64,000 nt of DNA from Roseovarius sp. SCSIO 43702 (GCF_019599045.1 NZ_CP080623.1:270501-334500), one strand, 5' to 3'. Positions 25,065 to 34,858 are shown, counted from the first letter of the stretch. Notes: generated by a model not told the origin, from the sequence alone. Made by a program: numbers and translations.

Positions 25065-25421
25065 TCAGGCACGCTTCTCCATCTGTCGCGAAAGCTCGCC
25101 CGGGATCGTGCGCCGCCGTCCTTCGCGATCATAGGTCTCGAGCGAGTCGCGAATGCGTTTCAGCGCGGCGATGCGCGTTGCGACCCGCCGTATCCCCAGC
25201 AGCGCGCTTTCAAGAAGCGCCTGGTTGCGATCGAGCTTGTCGCGAAGGCCGCCAAGCTCACCAGGTCCGACCGCGGCCCGGTCAAGCCCGCCGATAAGCG
25301 CCTCCTTGCGTTCCGTGAGCGTCGCGACCCCTTCGATATCGCCCTCGATCAGCGCGGCTCTTTCCGTTTCGAGAAGGTCATCGAGTTCGTCGATCATGGC
25401 GCGTGCGTCTTTATCGGTCAT
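25065..25421 (-). CDS. FlgN-like helical protein (putative export chaperone)
   Basis: The 118-residue protein is charged and almost fully helical (LDDLLETERAALIEGDIEGV and repeated leucines with LALL/ALLGIRR runs). Such proteins between flgJ and fliC in rhodobacteria are usually FlgN-type chaperones for hook-associated proteins. The start overlaps the flgJ end by 11 bases. The family assignment is by layout, size and position rather than by firm motifs. Confidence 0.65.
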   Translation of the reverse strand: MTDKDARAMIDELDDLLETERAALIEGDIEGVATLTERKEALIGGLDRAAVGPGELGGLRDKLDRNQALLESALLGIRRVATRIAALKRIRDSLETYDREGRRRTIPGELSRQMEKRA

Positions 25422-25698
25422 GCGTGTGCTCCGTCATGGCGTTGAAGAATAGCTGGGCAAGCCCGATCCCCCCCTTTTCGACCATCGCATCGGCCAGGAG
25501 ATCGCGCTGGAAACTCGCAAACTGGGCTTCTCCGGGCCCGCCGCTGAAGCTGTTTTCCTGCTCGCCAAGACCTGCGGATTTGAGCATTTCCGACAGGAAC
25601 GCCGCTTCGAGCTTGCGCGCAGCCTCCCCGGCCTTTCCCTGTGGCCGAGGCGCGGGCGGTGTCATGGTCGTGAAGGTCGTGGGTAAAGGATCGGTCAC
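25411..25698 (-). CDS. flgJ: Rod-binding protein FlgJ, single domain (GTG start)
   Basis: The 95-residue protein is the rod-cap domain of FlgJ, recognised by AAFLSEMLKSAGL and FQRDLLADAMVEKGGIGLAQ. It lacks the C-terminal muramidase domain of enterobacterial FlgJ; the separate SltF-like enzyme at 8705-9472 would supply it. The GTG at 25696-25698 has GAGGT six bases upstream and gives the best start; an ATG 11 codons later is possible, and the longer upstream frame is unlikely. Confidence 0.88.
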   Translation of the reverse strand: MTDPLPTTFTTMTPPAPRPQGKAGEAARKLEAAFLSEMLKSAGLGEQENSFSGGPGEAQFASFQRDLLADAMVEKGGIGLAQLFFNAMTEHTHDR

Positions 25699-25807
25699 GG
25701 ATTTACCTCGAATTGACGTGAGATGAGGCGAGTAAACCGCAAACCGGTAAAGAAGCGGTAACCGGAATCTGCGAATGCTGGTCCAGGCGACGATTCCCGG
25801 AGGTTTC

Positions 25808-27484
25808 ATGCTCGAAGCGCAAATTTCTCACGACCCTGCCATAAGTTCGGCGGATGCGCTGGTGCGCGGCGTTGCGACGCGACAGCGGGAAGGGTCGGAC
25901 TGGGCAATCGAATTCAAGACGTTCTTTGACGCGCATCTGTCGGCCCATGAGACGGAATTGGTCGCCGCACAGAGCGGAAGGGGCGAGCCGGAGCCGTCGG
26001 TTCCCGAATCGGAGATCGGCAGCGGGGACGGGCAGGCGCCGAATGGGGTGGCGGCCACGGGTTCAACGGAGTTGGCCCTCGTCGAGGCGGAACTGCCGGG
26101 CCTTGCGGGGCCCGGGGGCGGTGCATCGCGTCAACGTGCCGGGTCGCACGTTTCCCTCGCGGTCGACGGAGCGGAGCTTGCCCCCGCCATGGCCAGATCA
26201 TCCAGCGCCGATGTGCGCCTGATCCATGACGAAACGGGCCCAGCGGGGAGCCCGAGTGAACCCGATGCCGGGTTGCGATCCCGCCTTGATGCCGGGCAGC
26301 CGTCGCACCCCGCCGCGCCCCGGATGCCTCATGTCGACCGGGAGTTTGCTGTCCATGCGACGAGGCGGGAGGCAGACGTTTCTGACAACCGGACTGCTTT
26401 CGCGACCTTCCCGGAGAGTTCCGAGGCGTCGGCATCCGGCGCATCAGATGCCGGTCGGCACGAGCAGGGCCGATCCGCAGGTGCCGTGTCGGAGGGAGCC
26501 GTGGATGCGCAATCTCCCCCGCTCACCGCGCAGGGGACCGCGCCGGCATCCGTACAGACGGCGCCGCGCAGTGATGACGTTCAGGCAGGCAGTTCGATGA
26601 AGGCTTCTGGCCAGCAGCATGCGGAAGGATCGGAAGCGCGCGGGGATCCCTTGTCGCCCGCCGCCATGCCGAAGGCCAGCTCCGCACCTGATCCATTCGC
26701 CGAAACCACCTCGCCCTTGCCGGATGAAGGCGCGGTAAATGCGCGCGCCTATCCGGTCGCTTCCGAGCGCGAGACTGCCTCGCTCCGGCAGTTTGCAGCG
26801 CGCCCCCTCTCGGATCGGCAGTCGGTGTCAGCCGCCGCGCCTTCGCCCTCCCTTGACGCGGGACGAGCGAAAGACGCCCTGCGGTTCGATCGCGCGTCCG
26901 CCTTCGAGCCGATCGCTCCAAGATCACCCAGCGAGCCGTTGCATCCGGCGCCCTCAGCGACCAATCCTGCCATTGCGCCAATCCCTTTCGAAGGTGAGGC
27001 CCCGCAGAAGCCGGACCTTTCTGCCGTGGCCGAGACCCGCCCGAGCACCGATGCCGCCCGGCCGGCGCCGGAGGTGCCCGGCGGTGCTCCGCGAGCCGCC
27101 GATATCGTGCGGCAGGTGACCCACCAGGTCACGCAGACCAGCGCGAGTATCGGCGAACGCAGCGTCGAGATCACCCTCAACCCGGTCGAGCTTGGCCGCG
27201 TCCGGCTGGCGATGGTTCCCGGCGACGGGACCATGATGGTCACGGTCATTGCGGATCGTCCCGAGACGCTTGATCTCTTGCGGCGCCACATCGATCTTCT
27301 GGCGCAGGATTTTCGCGATCTGGGATACGGTCGCAGCGAGTTCAGCTTCGACCAGGACACGCAGCGGAAATCCGGCACCTTTGCCAGCCGGTCCGCGCCT
27401 GCCGGCGCTGCCGAAGCTCACCCCGAAGACACGGCCCCGGTCGCGACACGGGTGTCGCTCGACGGTCTCGATCTTCGTCTCTGA
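25808..27484 (+). CDS. fliK: Flagellar hook-length control protein FliK
   Basis: The 558-residue protein has a long proline-, alanine- and serine-rich ruler region (about 40-430). A compact C-terminal domain follows, with the FliK core GERSVEITLNPVELGRVRLA and the IDLLAQDFRDLGYGRSEFSF segment. This domain interacts with FlhB to switch export specificity, so its partner is disrupted here. The ATG at 25808 has a GGAGG five to nine bases upstream; an upstream ATG at 25775 lacks one. It is followed by flgD. Confidence 0.9.
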   Translation: MLEAQISHDPAISSADALVRGVATRQREGSDWAIEFKTFFDAHLSAHETELVAAQSGRGEPEPSVPESEIGSGDGQAPNGVAATGSTELALVEAELPGLAGPGGGASRQRAGSHVSLAVDGAELAPAMARSSSADVRLIHDETGPAGSPSEPDAGLRSRLDAGQPSHPAAPRMPHVDREFAVHATRREADVSDNRTAFATFPESSEASASGASDAGRHEQGRSAGAVSEGAVDAQSPPLTAQGTAPASVQTAPRSDDVQAGSSMKASGQQHAEGSEARGDPLSPAAMPKASSAPDPFAETTSPLPDEGAVNARAYPVASERETASLRQFAARPLSDRQSVSAAAPSPSLDAGRAKDALRFDRASAFEPIAPRSPSEPLHPAPSATNPAIAPIPFEGEAPQKPDLSAVAETRPSTDAARPAPEVPGGAPRAADIVRQVTHQVTQTSASIGERSVEITLNPVELGRVRLAMVPGDGTMMVTVIADRPETLDLLRRHIDLLAQDFRDLGYGRSEFSFDQDTQRKSGTFASRSAPAGAAEAHPEDTAPVATRVSLDGLDLRL

Positions 27485-27522
27485 CCCGTGGGTCACGCCC
27501 CACGAACCGAAGGAAAATCGCC

Positions 27523-28188
27523 ATGGAAATCACGCAAGGATCACCGAGTACCCGCGGCTTCGGGCAACCGGATGCCGGCACGGCCGGCTCGCCTGCGATC
27601 AGCTCGGATTTCGAGACCTTTCTCAAGATGCTCACCGTCCAGATGCAGAACCAGGACCCGCTGAACCCCGTCGAATCGGCCGATTTCGCTGTTCAGCTCG
27701 CGCAGTTCTCGACGGTCGAGCAGCAGGTGCGCACCAATGACATCCTGTCGTCGCTGGGCGATCGTCTCGGCGCGTTGGGAATGGGGCAGTTGCTTGGCTG
27801 GGTGGGCATGACCGCCCGCGCCGAACTGCCGGTGAAATTCGACGGCGCGCCCGTTCCCCTGACGCTGCGGACCGAGCCGGGCGCGACCGAGGTGCGGCTG
27901 GTGGTCGAGGATGAATACGGGCGGACGGTGCAATCCGTCGCGGCCCCGCTTCGCGGTGGCGCATTCGACTGGGCCGGGGTGGGTGACAACGGCCAGCCCC
28001 TGCCGCCCGGAACCTATGCCGTTCGGGCCGAATCGTACTCCGGCGAGGCGCTTCTCGGATCACATCCCGCCGAGCAATCGCTACGGATCGTCGAGGCGAG
28101 GAACGACGCTGACGGCACGCGCCTCGTCCTCGAGACCGGGCAGGAGATCGGGGCCGAAGAGGTCATCGCGCTGCGACAGTCGAAGTGA
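27523..28188 (+). CDS. flgD: Flagellar hook-cap protein FlgD
   Basis: The 221-residue protein caps the growing hook. The conserved N-terminal part reads DFETFLKMLTVQMQNQDPLN and QLAQFSTVEQQVRTN. The C-terminal FlgD-type Ig fold has FDWAGVGDNGQPLPPGTYAV. Length is normal. It is 38 bases downstream of fliK, probably co-transcribed. Confidence 0.95.
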   Translation: MEITQGSPSTRGFGQPDAGTAGSPAISSDFETFLKMLTVQMQNQDPLNPVESADFAVQLAQFSTVEQQVRTNDILSSLGDRLGALGMGQLLGWVGMTARAELPVKFDGAPVPLTLRTEPGATEVRLVVEDEYGRTVQSVAAPLRGGAFDWAGVGDNGQPLPPGTYAVRAESYSGEALLGSHPAEQSLRIVEARNDADGTRLVLETGQEIGAEEVIALRQSK

Positions 28189-28348
28189 CACCCCGGCAAC
28201 CTGCCGCGAAACCGATCGGGCCCGGCGATTGCCCAAATGCCGCAAAGCGCGAGCGAGGAGAATCTGGTTTTGCTTGCGCGCCCGCTCTGTGTCATGTTCA
28301 AGGGAAGGGTGAAACATGTGTGCCCGATAACAGGTTTGGAGTGATGTC

Positions 28349-28555
28349 ATGAAGAAGATCAAAACACTCGCGGCCGCGTCCGCCATTGCAGCGGCAGCAG
28401 CGGCTCCCGTCTTTGCTCAGGATGCGGACACGAGCGCCGATCCGTTCGTGTCGTCGCAAGGGACGATGTCGATGACCACGGCCGCAGCCATCGCAGCCGG
28501 CATCGTGGTCGGCGCCATCGCGATCGCCGCCATCGACTCGAGCGATGACACCTGA
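28349..28555 (+). CDS. Small secreted alanine-rich protein (YjbE-like?)
   Basis: The 68-residue product has a clear signal peptide (MKKIKTLAAASAIAAAAAAP, cleavage after VFAQ). A short acidic stretch and a small-residue hydrophobic segment (AAAIAAGIVVGAIAIAAI) follow. A GGAG precedes the ATG by eight bases, and an intrinsic terminator follows. Size and composition recall YjbE/GfcA, and yjbF-yjbH homologues lie next door on the other strand. The link is suggestive only. Confidence 0.65.
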   Translation: MKKIKTLAAASAIAAAAAAPVFAQDADTSADPFVSSQGTMSMTTAAAIAAGIVVGAIAIAAIDSSDDT

Positions 28556-28580
28556 AAGACGGTGTGAGCCGGATCTTGGA

Positions 28581-28604
28581 AAGGGCGGTCTTCGGACCGC
28601 CTTT
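28581..28604 (+). terminator. Intrinsic terminator after the small secreted protein gene
   Basis: GGCGGTC pairs with GACCGCC around a TTCG loop (28584-28601), with flanking A/T pairs and a T-rich tail (CATTTT). It lies 25 bases after the stop of the 28349 gene and would end its transcript. Confidence 0.8.
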
Positions 28605-28723
28605 CATTTTCCGATCTCCGTCAATCCACGGTGCGCCACCTGACCGGACAGGGCGCGACAGACCCGCGCGCGACGCGGTGGCGGCAGATATCTGCAACGC
28701 GAATCTTGCAGAAAGTCACGCCA

Positions 28724-29392
28724 TCACCGGCGCAATTGCTGGATCACGATATAGCCGTTGAGCGGGCTGATCCATTGCTTCGATTGCAGGATCTGCCCGG
28801 TGCCATCGACGAGGTAGCTGTTGGTGAAATCAAGCTGGTCGCCCGCGCAACGCTCCGTCACCCGGGTCACGCCAGCATTGATCTCGGCGACCTGCATCCG
28901 TGACGTCTCGCCGATCGAGACCGAGCAGCGCGCCACCCGCGCGACCGTGAGGTTCTCGCCGTCAAGATACCGCTTCACCGGCGGAGCCGAACCGGCCTTT
29001 CGGGCCGAGATGAGCGCTTGCACAGCAAAGACATCCGACGACATCAGGTCGTTTCCCAGCCCGCGCGTCGCGGTGAGAAGGCCATTGCGCAACGTGACGC
29101 TCCTTCGGTCGGAGGTGCCGTAGGTGGCATAGGCCCCGTTGGTCTCGATCTGTTGCATGACGGTCGCCGCGTTGCGCTTCGGTATGTTCACGAGGATCAG
29201 CGGTGCCGACGTGTTGGCAAGCGCCGCCGCCGTTTGTGCCGCAAGCTCCTGCTGCGAGGGGTGCGGCGCTTCTTTCCGCGGGCTGAGCAGCCCCCCGAGG
29301 AGGCGCGTGCCCGTCACTTCGCTTTCGGGCGCGTTGCTGCATGCCGCAACCAACACCGATCCCAATGCCGCAATCGCAAGTTTCCAGGTCAT
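28724..29392 (-). CDS. yjbF: YjbF-family lipoprotein (exopolysaccharide-associated)
   Basis: The 222-residue protein has a lipoprotein signal with the lipobox SVLVAAC near residue 18. The mature part resembles YjbF/GfcB: SAPLILVNIPKRNAATVM, then YATYGTSDRRSVTLRNGLL and TRGLGNDLMSS. Proteins of this family are linked to group 4-like capsule or exopolysaccharide export with YjbG and YjbH. Its start overlaps the yjbH-like stop by four bases. No yjbG is present. Confidence 0.8.
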   Translation of the reverse strand: MTWKLAIAALGSVLVAACSNAPESEVTGTRLLGGLLSPRKEAPHPSQQELAAQTAAALANTSAPLILVNIPKRNAATVMQQIETNGAYATYGTSDRRSVTLRNGLLTATRGLGNDLMSSDVFAVQALISARKAGSAPPVKRYLDGENLTVARVARCSVSIGETSRMQVAEINAGVTRVTERCAGDQLDFTNSYLVDGTGQILQSKQWISPLNGYIVIQQLRR

Positions 29393-31539
29393 CTCCAGAA
29401 TTTCCCCCAGGTGCGCGCGAGTTGCGGATTATGCGTGTCGCGGATCGTGTCGTAGAGCCGCCCGTCCACCTCGAGCCGCGCGCCGCCGTCCCGCGACAGC
29501 GAGCGCAGCACGGTCGTGGTTTCGGACTTGCTGGGCGTCCCGATGCCCCAGGCGAAGGGGATGGTGATCCGGATGCCCTTGTCGAACGACCCTTCGCCGA
29601 AGGTGGCCGAGGACACGTTCGTCTTTGTGGCGAAGGCGCCGACGCGCCAGCCATTCGCGAACTCACGGTCGATCGACAAAGTGGCGCCCCAATCGCCGGC
29701 GAGGTAGCGGCCCGCATCTATCTGCCCGTGAAAGCCGTGCCCGATGTCGAGATAGGCCGAGACATGCCCGTTCCACTCGGGGATGCGCCCCCCCGAGGTG
29801 TTGCGGGTGCGGATGCCGAAGAGCTGGTCGAAGTCGCGCGGCGCGACATAGTTGACCTCGGCACCGAGGGCGAGGCGGCTGTTGACCGGCTTCCAGAGCA
29901 CCTCGCCCGAAATGCCCGCATACATGCGTTCGAGATACCCCGCGGTCACGCGGCTGTAGATGTTCCTTGCAGGCCGCGCGTAGTTCGCGACGGTCAGGTA
30001 GTCGATCGTCGGGTCGTCGGCCTGTGAATAGAAGGCCACGTTCGACCGCACCCGCGGCAGGCCCGACGCACCGGGAAGCGAAACGCTGTCGAGATCGCCT
30101 GCGAGCTTTTGTGACACCGACCCAGACAGAACCCAGCCCGGTGCGATGCGATATTGTGCCTTGGCCTGGAGGCCGGCATTGGCCCGCACGGGGTTTTCCG
30201 GGTCGAACACGCTGAACCTGAGATAGGGGCCGACCGAATACTGGAATCGCGGATAGGCGCCCTCGACCGGGCGGATCCCCGCCTCCTGCGTGATGCCGTC
30301 CCGGATCGTCGCGGCCTTGAGGATTTCGCTGGCCGGCGCGTTCTCCAGCCGCTCGAGATCGCTGCGGGCAAAGGTGGTGGCTGTCGTGGGCATTCCCTCG
30401 ACGATCAACGTCACGGTGATCGTCTCGACCGAGGCCGGAAGCACGCGCGTCAGCGCGCGCGCCGTGCGGCCGATGGCCTGTGGCCGCATGCCATATCGAA
30501 GGTTGCGGATCTGGACGTTTGCGGTGCTTGGCGACAGGTCGATCCCGTGAAGCGCGATGCCTTCCTTCTGCAAAAGCTGCGCGATGCTCGTCTGCACGCC
30601 CTTGCGTCGCACCGGGTCGGCGGACCATCCCAGGTCCCGTGCCGCGTCCGGGTCGCGCACGGCAACGGGCAGGGGCGCGGGCTCCATTCCGCCCGGCACG
30701 GCGGGCTTGCGCGGGTTTATCGTCACGGTCACGCTCGCGCCCACTTCATCGCCGTAGAGCGAATAGGCGCTCAGCCGGAAGGCCTCGCTGATCTTGTAGT
30801 CGAGCGCGAAGTTCCACGAGGATTCGCGGTCAAGCGCGCCGTCCCTGACCTCCCGGTCATAGGCGTCCGAGGAATATTCCGCGCTGAAGGTCAGGCGGTC
30901 GGTCACTTCGTAGGAAAACCCCCCGAACGCCGCCACATCGCCGCGAAACCACTTGTCATACGAGGGGATGCCGCCCTCCCCCAGGATCCCGGTAGGCCGG
31001 GTTCCGGTGCTGCCGAAACTCGCGTGGCTGCCAAGGCGGCCCCAGCCGATGCCTCCGGTGAGCTTCAGCCGCTGGCCGATGGACTTGGTCGCGACGATAT
31101 ACTCCCCGCTGTAAAGCCCCGTTCCCGCGAAATCGCGAAGACCGATAGACATCGCCGGGTGATACCGACCCTCGTCGAGGAAGCGAAAGCTCAGATCGAA
31201 ACTGCGGTCGTAGAGCTTGTCGAAGGCCGGGCGGCCCGGTGTCGGCCGAAGCCCGTCGATCCCCGAGTATCGAAAGGCCGCCGTCAGGCGCGGCGTGACC
31301 TGGAAGCTGAGCGTGGTCCGCGTGGTCAGGTTGCTGCCCGAGCCATAGGCGGAGACGGTGGTCGAAAGTTGTCCTTCGGGGGCGACCTCTGCGGTCGGCA
31401 TGTCGATCAGCCGGCCGGGCACCCCGTAGATATTGGTCTGCTTGGTGCTCAGGTTTTCGGCGGCGCCGGTGATCGGCAAACCCGCCATCGCCGAGGCGAA
31501 TACCACACAACTCAGCTTCGCTTTCACTGTCACGGTCAC
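29389..31539 (-). CDS. yjbH: YjbH-family outer-membrane protein
   Basis: The 716-residue protein has a signal peptide (AMAGLPITGAA region) and a predicted beta-rich barrel with alternating hydrophobic residues and many aromatic ends. YjbH/GfcD features include GVPGRLIDMPTAEVAPEGQL, then FLDEGRYHPAMSIGLRDFAG and TGLYSGEYIVATK. It is thought to take part in polysaccharide secretion across the outer membrane. Translationally coupled with yjbF downstream. Confidence 0.85.
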   Translation of the reverse strand: MTVTVKAKLSCVVFASAMAGLPITGAAENLSTKQTNIYGVPGRLIDMPTAEVAPEGQLSTTVSAYGSGSNLTTRTTLSFQVTPRLTAAFRYSGIDGLRPTPGRPAFDKLYDRSFDLSFRFLDEGRYHPAMSIGLRDFAGTGLYSGEYIVATKSIGQRLKLTGGIGWGRLGSHASFGSTGTRPTGILGEGGIPSYDKWFRGDVAAFGGFSYEVTDRLTFSAEYSSDAYDREVRDGALDRESSWNFALDYKISEAFRLSAYSLYGDEVGASVTVTINPRKPAVPGGMEPAPLPVAVRDPDAARDLGWSADPVRRKGVQTSIAQLLQKEGIALHGIDLSPSTANVQIRNLRYGMRPQAIGRTARALTRVLPASVETITVTLIVEGMPTTATTFARSDLERLENAPASEILKAATIRDGITQEAGIRPVEGAYPRFQYSVGPYLRFSVFDPENPVRANAGLQAKAQYRIAPGWVLSGSVSQKLAGDLDSVSLPGASGLPRVRSNVAFYSQADDPTIDYLTVANYARPARNIYSRVTAGYLERMYAGISGEVLWKPVNSRLALGAEVNYVAPRDFDQLFGIRTRNTSGGRIPEWNGHVSAYLDIGHGFHGQIDAGRYLAGDWGATLSIDREFANGWRVGAFATKTNVSSATFGEGSFDKGIRITIPFAWGIGTPSKSETTTVLRSLSRDGGARLEVDGRLYDTIRDTHNPQLARTWGKFWR

Positions 31540-31629
31540 TCTCGTCCCTCGCCACTCTGCGGTGTGTTTGGGGGACCATAAACAACCAGGCCGGAAGACG
31601 GCAAGGCATGACGCCAGTTCGGATATCGG

Positions 31630-33165
31630 TTATCCGACGGACCAGATCACGCCCGCCACGATCGCGGCGGCACCGGCGCCGGAGGCCGCGGCAAGCACGA
31701 GATCGCGCCGGCGCCTGCGGGGTGGCTCGGGCGGTTGCTCGGCGCTTTGACGGACGAGCGCGGCCTCCACGATCTGCGGCAGGCGGGGCCCGAACCGGGC
31801 GAGCACCTGCAACGTGCGGCCCAGGTGCTTGGCCGCGGCCCTCGGTCCGATCGAGGCGCGGATATAGTCCTCGACCACCGGCTTCGCCACCTGCCAGATG
31901 TTGATCTGCGGATTGAGCGACCGCGCGACCCCCTCGACCACCACCATCGTCCGTTGCAGAAGGATAAGCTCGGTGCGTGTCTCCATGCCGAACCGCTCGG
32001 TTACCTCGAAGAGATAGCTGAGCAGGCTCCCCATCGAGATCCGGCTCGCATCCATTCCGAAGATGGGCTCTCCCACCGCGCGAAGCGCGCGGGCGAACTC
32101 GTCCACGTCGCGGTCACGCGGCACGTAGCCCGCCTCGAAATGCACCTCTGCCACACGGCGGTAATCGCGCTTGATGAAGCCATAGAGGATCTCGGCATAG
32201 ACCTGCCGGGTGTATTCGTCGATATGGCCCATGATCCCGAAATCATAGGCGATGATGTTCCCGTTCGGCGCGACCTTGAGGTTGCCCTGGTGCATGTCGG
32301 CGTGAAAATACCCGTCGCGCAGCGCGTGGCTGAGAAACAGTTGCAGCACCCGCTCGCCCAGCGCCGCGCGATCGTGTCCAGCCGCGTCGAGCGCCGCGTT
32401 GTCGCCCAGCGCCGTGCCATCGGCCCAACCCATCGTCATCACGCGCCGACCGCAGAACTCCCACTTGATCTCGGGAAGCTCGAATCCCGCGTCGTCCTTG
32501 GTGTTCGCCGCGAATTCCGAGGCCGAGGCCGCTTCGAGCCGCAAGTCCAGCTCGCCCATGACCACGCCCTCGAAATGCGCGATCACGTCGGTCGGACGCA
32601 GGCGCCGGGATGCGGCGGAAAGGAATTCGATCATCCGGGCCGCGAAATAGAAGGCGTCGATATCCTTGCGGAACGCGCGCTCGATCCCGGGCCGCAACAC
32701 CTTGACCGCCACGGCCTCGCCGGTATCGCGAAGCCGCGCCTTGTGAACCTGCGCGATCGAAGCGGCGGCGACCGGGGGGCTGAAGTCGTCGAACATGGTA
32801 TCGACCGGCGCGCCCAACTCGTGAGCGATGCTTTCCTTGGCCGTGTCGATATCGAACGGAGGCAGCTTGTCCTGAAGCACCCGCAGCTCCGTGGCCAGGT
32901 CATCGCCCACGAGGTCCGGGCGCGTGCTCAGGATCTGGCCGAACTTGATATAGGCCGGCCCCAGCGCCGTGAGCGCGCGCACCGCGGGCGGTTGCGTCGG
33001 ATCGCCCTTGTAGCCCAGCCACTGGAAGGGCCACGCGATGAACCGCATCGTCGCCCGGACAAGCGGCGGGGTCTCCATCGCGTCCATGATGAGCGCCATC
33101 GCGCCCGTCCGCTCGAGCGTGGCGCCCGTGCGAATGAGGCGCAGGATGTTGTGCGGTCCCCTCAC
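31630..33165 (-). CDS. ubiB: Ubiquinone biosynthesis protein UbiB (atypical kinase)
   Basis: The 511-residue ABC1/UbiB-family protein is required for ubiquinone synthesis, probably as an ATPase that helps extract lipid precursors. The family KxGQ motif is in PAYIKFGQILSTRPDLVG; the catalytic parts include FHADMHQGNLKVAPNG and YDFGIMG. Two hydrophobic stretches close the C-terminus (AAASGAGAAAIVAGVIW). It follows ubiE by 10 bases on the same strand. Confidence 0.95.
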   Translation of the reverse strand: MRGPHNILRLIRTGATLERTGAMALIMDAMETPPLVRATMRFIAWPFQWLGYKGDPTQPPAVRALTALGPAYIKFGQILSTRPDLVGDDLATELRVLQDKLPPFDIDTAKESIAHELGAPVDTMFDDFSPPVAAASIAQVHKARLRDTGEAVAVKVLRPGIERAFRKDIDAFYFAARMIEFLSAASRRLRPTDVIAHFEGVVMGELDLRLEAASASEFAANTKDDAGFELPEIKWEFCGRRVMTMGWADGTALGDNAALDAAGHDRAALGERVLQLFLSHALRDGYFHADMHQGNLKVAPNGNIIAYDFGIMGHIDEYTRQVYAEILYGFIKRDYRRVAEVHFEAGYVPRDRDVDEFARALRAVGEPIFGMDASRISMGSLLSYLFEVTERFGMETRTELILLQRTMVVVEGVARSLNPQINIWQVAKPVVEDYIRASIGPRAAAKHLGRTLQVLARFGPRLPQIVEAALVRQSAEQPPEPPRRRRRDLVLAAASGAGAAAIVAGVIWSVG

Positions 33166-33175
33166 GTGCGGCGCC

Positions 33176-33919
33176 TCAGATCTTCCAGCCGGAATGCAAG
33201 CAGGCGATTCCCATGGTGAGGTTGCGATATTTCGCGTTCTCGAACCCGGCGGCGCGGATCATGGAAAGGAACGTGTCCTGGTCGGGAAAACGGCGGATCG
33301 ATTCCACCAGGTATTGATAGCTGTCGCGGTCTTTCGCGATCACGTGGCCCATGCGCGGGATGATGTTGAAGGAATAGAGATCATAGACCTTCTGCATCAA
33401 CTCGTTCGGGATCTGGCTGAACTCGAGCACCATCAGGCGGCCGCCCGGCTTCAGCACGCGAAACGCCTCCGACAGCGCGTCCTGCGGGCGCGTGACGTTT
33501 CGGATGCCGAAGCTGATCGTGTAGACGTCGAACGTCGCGTCCTCGAAGGGAAGCGCCATCGCGTCGCCCACGACCCAGTCGAGGCTGTCGGCCAGCTTCT
33601 CGGCGTCCGCGCGCTTGCGCCCCTCGACGAGCATCGCCTCGGTCAGGTCGAGCACGGTGGCATGTCCGCGGCCCGCCCGCTGCAGGAACCTGAAGGCGAT
33701 GTCACCCGTGCCGCCCGCGACGTCGAGAAGCCGCTGGCCCGGCCGCGGCGCCAGCCAATCCATCATCGCGTCCTTCCAGACCCGGTGAATGCCGAGGCTC
33801 ATCGCGTCGTTCATCACGTCGTATTTCGACGCGACCGAGCCGAAGACCCCCTTCACCCGTCCCGCTTTCTCCCCCTCGGGCACCGTCTGGTATCCGAAAT
33901 GCGTGGTTTTCTCGCTCAT
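33176..33919 (-). CDS. ubiE: Ubiquinone/menaquinone C-methyltransferase UbiE
   Basis: The 247-residue methyltransferase has the SAM-binding motif [16 protein letters not shown] and the UbiE signatures [20 protein letters not shown] and [15 protein letters not shown]. It methylates the ubiquinone ring. I chose the ATG at 33917-33919, since the family begins close to [10 protein letters not shown]; the open frame upstream is antisense to mutM. It diverges from mutM and is cotranscribed with ubiB. Confidence 0.96.
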   Translation of the reverse strand: MSEKTTHFGYQTVPEGEKAGRVKGVFGSVASKYDVMNDAMSLGIHRVWKDAMMDWLAPRPGQRLLDVAGGTGDIAFRFLQRAGRGHATVLDLTEAMLVEGRKRADAEKLADSLDWVVGDAMALPFEDATFDVYTISFGIRNVTRPQDALSEAFRVLKPGGRLMVLEFSQIPNELMQKVYDLYSFNIIPRMGHVIAKDRDSYQYLVESIRRFPDQDTFLSMIRAAGFENAKYRNLTMGIACLHSGWKI

Positions 33920-34006
33920 GGGTCTTGTCCCGGTATGGTTTCGCCTCTTCTTATAGAGTGCTTGGGGGCGGTGACAATCCGCCCTCCCCGCGACAAGATG
34001 TGACCC

Positions 34007-34858
34007 ATGCCCGAGCTTCCCGAAGTCGAAACCGTCCGCCGCGGCCTCGCACCCGTGATGGAGGGCGCCGTGATCACCCGCGCCGAGGTCAATCGCCCCG
34101 ACCTGCGCTGGCCCTTCCCGCCGGACATGGCCACGCGCCTTGCCGGCCAGCGGGTGACGACGCTGGGGCGGCGGTCCAAGTATCTTCTGGCCGATCTCTC
34201 GTCGGGCGAGACGCTTCTGATCCACCTGGGCATGTCGGGCCGAATGCTCGTTTCGGGCGACCCTCTGGGCCGCTTCGTCCATGATCATCCCGCGCCCGAG
34301 AAGCATGATCATGTCGTGCTGCACATGGATAACGGCGCGCGTATCACCTTCAACGATCCGCGGCGTTTCGGCGCGATGGACCTCATGCGCACCGACGAGT
34401 CGCAGGCCCATCCGCTTCTGGCCCGCATCGGCCCCGAGCCGCTCGGGAACGGCTTTCACGAGAATTACCTCGTCGGCGCGCTGCGGGGGCGGAGCATGCC
34501 GGTCAAATCCGCGCTCCTCGATCAGCGAATCGTCGCGGGGCTTGGCAACATATACGTGTGCGAGGCGCTCTTCCGCGCGGGCATCTCGCCGCTCCGCCGC
34601 GTGAGCCGTATCGCCGCACCCCGCATCGCGTCTCTCGTCCCGGTCATCCGCGACGTGCTGCGAGATGCCATCGAGGCGGGCGGCTCATCGCTGCGCGATT
34701 TTAGGCAGGCCGATGGCGAACTGGGCTATTTCCAGCACAGGTTCGACGTCTACGACCGCGAGGGTGGGCCGTGTCGTACGCCGGGCTGCACGGGCCGTAT
34801 ACGGCGCGCGGTGCAATCGGGCCGGTCGTCCTTCTATTGCCCCCGCTGTCAAAGATAG
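34007..34858 (+). CDS. mutM: Formamidopyrimidine-DNA glycosylase MutM (Fpg)
   Basis: The 283-residue repair enzyme removes 8-oxoguanine. The catalytic N-terminus [13 protein letters not shown] is intact (Pro1 after Met removal, Glu2), and the helix-two-turn-helix is seen near [20 protein letters not shown]. The C-terminal zinc finger is CRTPGC followed by YCPRC. Length is normal. It diverges from ubiE and is followed by an enoyl-CoA hydratase gene. Confidence 0.97.
   Translation: MPELPEVETVRRGLAPVMEGAVITRAEVNRPDLRWPFPPDMATRLAGQRVTTLGRRSKYLLADLSSGETLLIHLGMSGRMLVSGDPLGRFVHDHPAPEKHDHVVLHMDNGARITFNDPRRFGAMDLMRTDESQAHPLLARIGPEPLGNGFHENYLVGALRGRSMPVKSALLDQRIVAGLGNIYVCEALFRAGISPLRRVSRIAAPRIASLVPVIRDVLRDAIEAGGSSLRDFRQADGELGYFQHRFDVYDREGGPCRTPGCTGRIRRAVQSGRSSFYCPRCQR

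Noticed and set aside
25747..25761. GTAA-N7-GTAA as a CtrA box between flgJ and fliK
   Set aside because: Spacing fits, but both half-sites differ from TTAA at the first base, and GTAA repeats several times nearby, so it is not distinctive.
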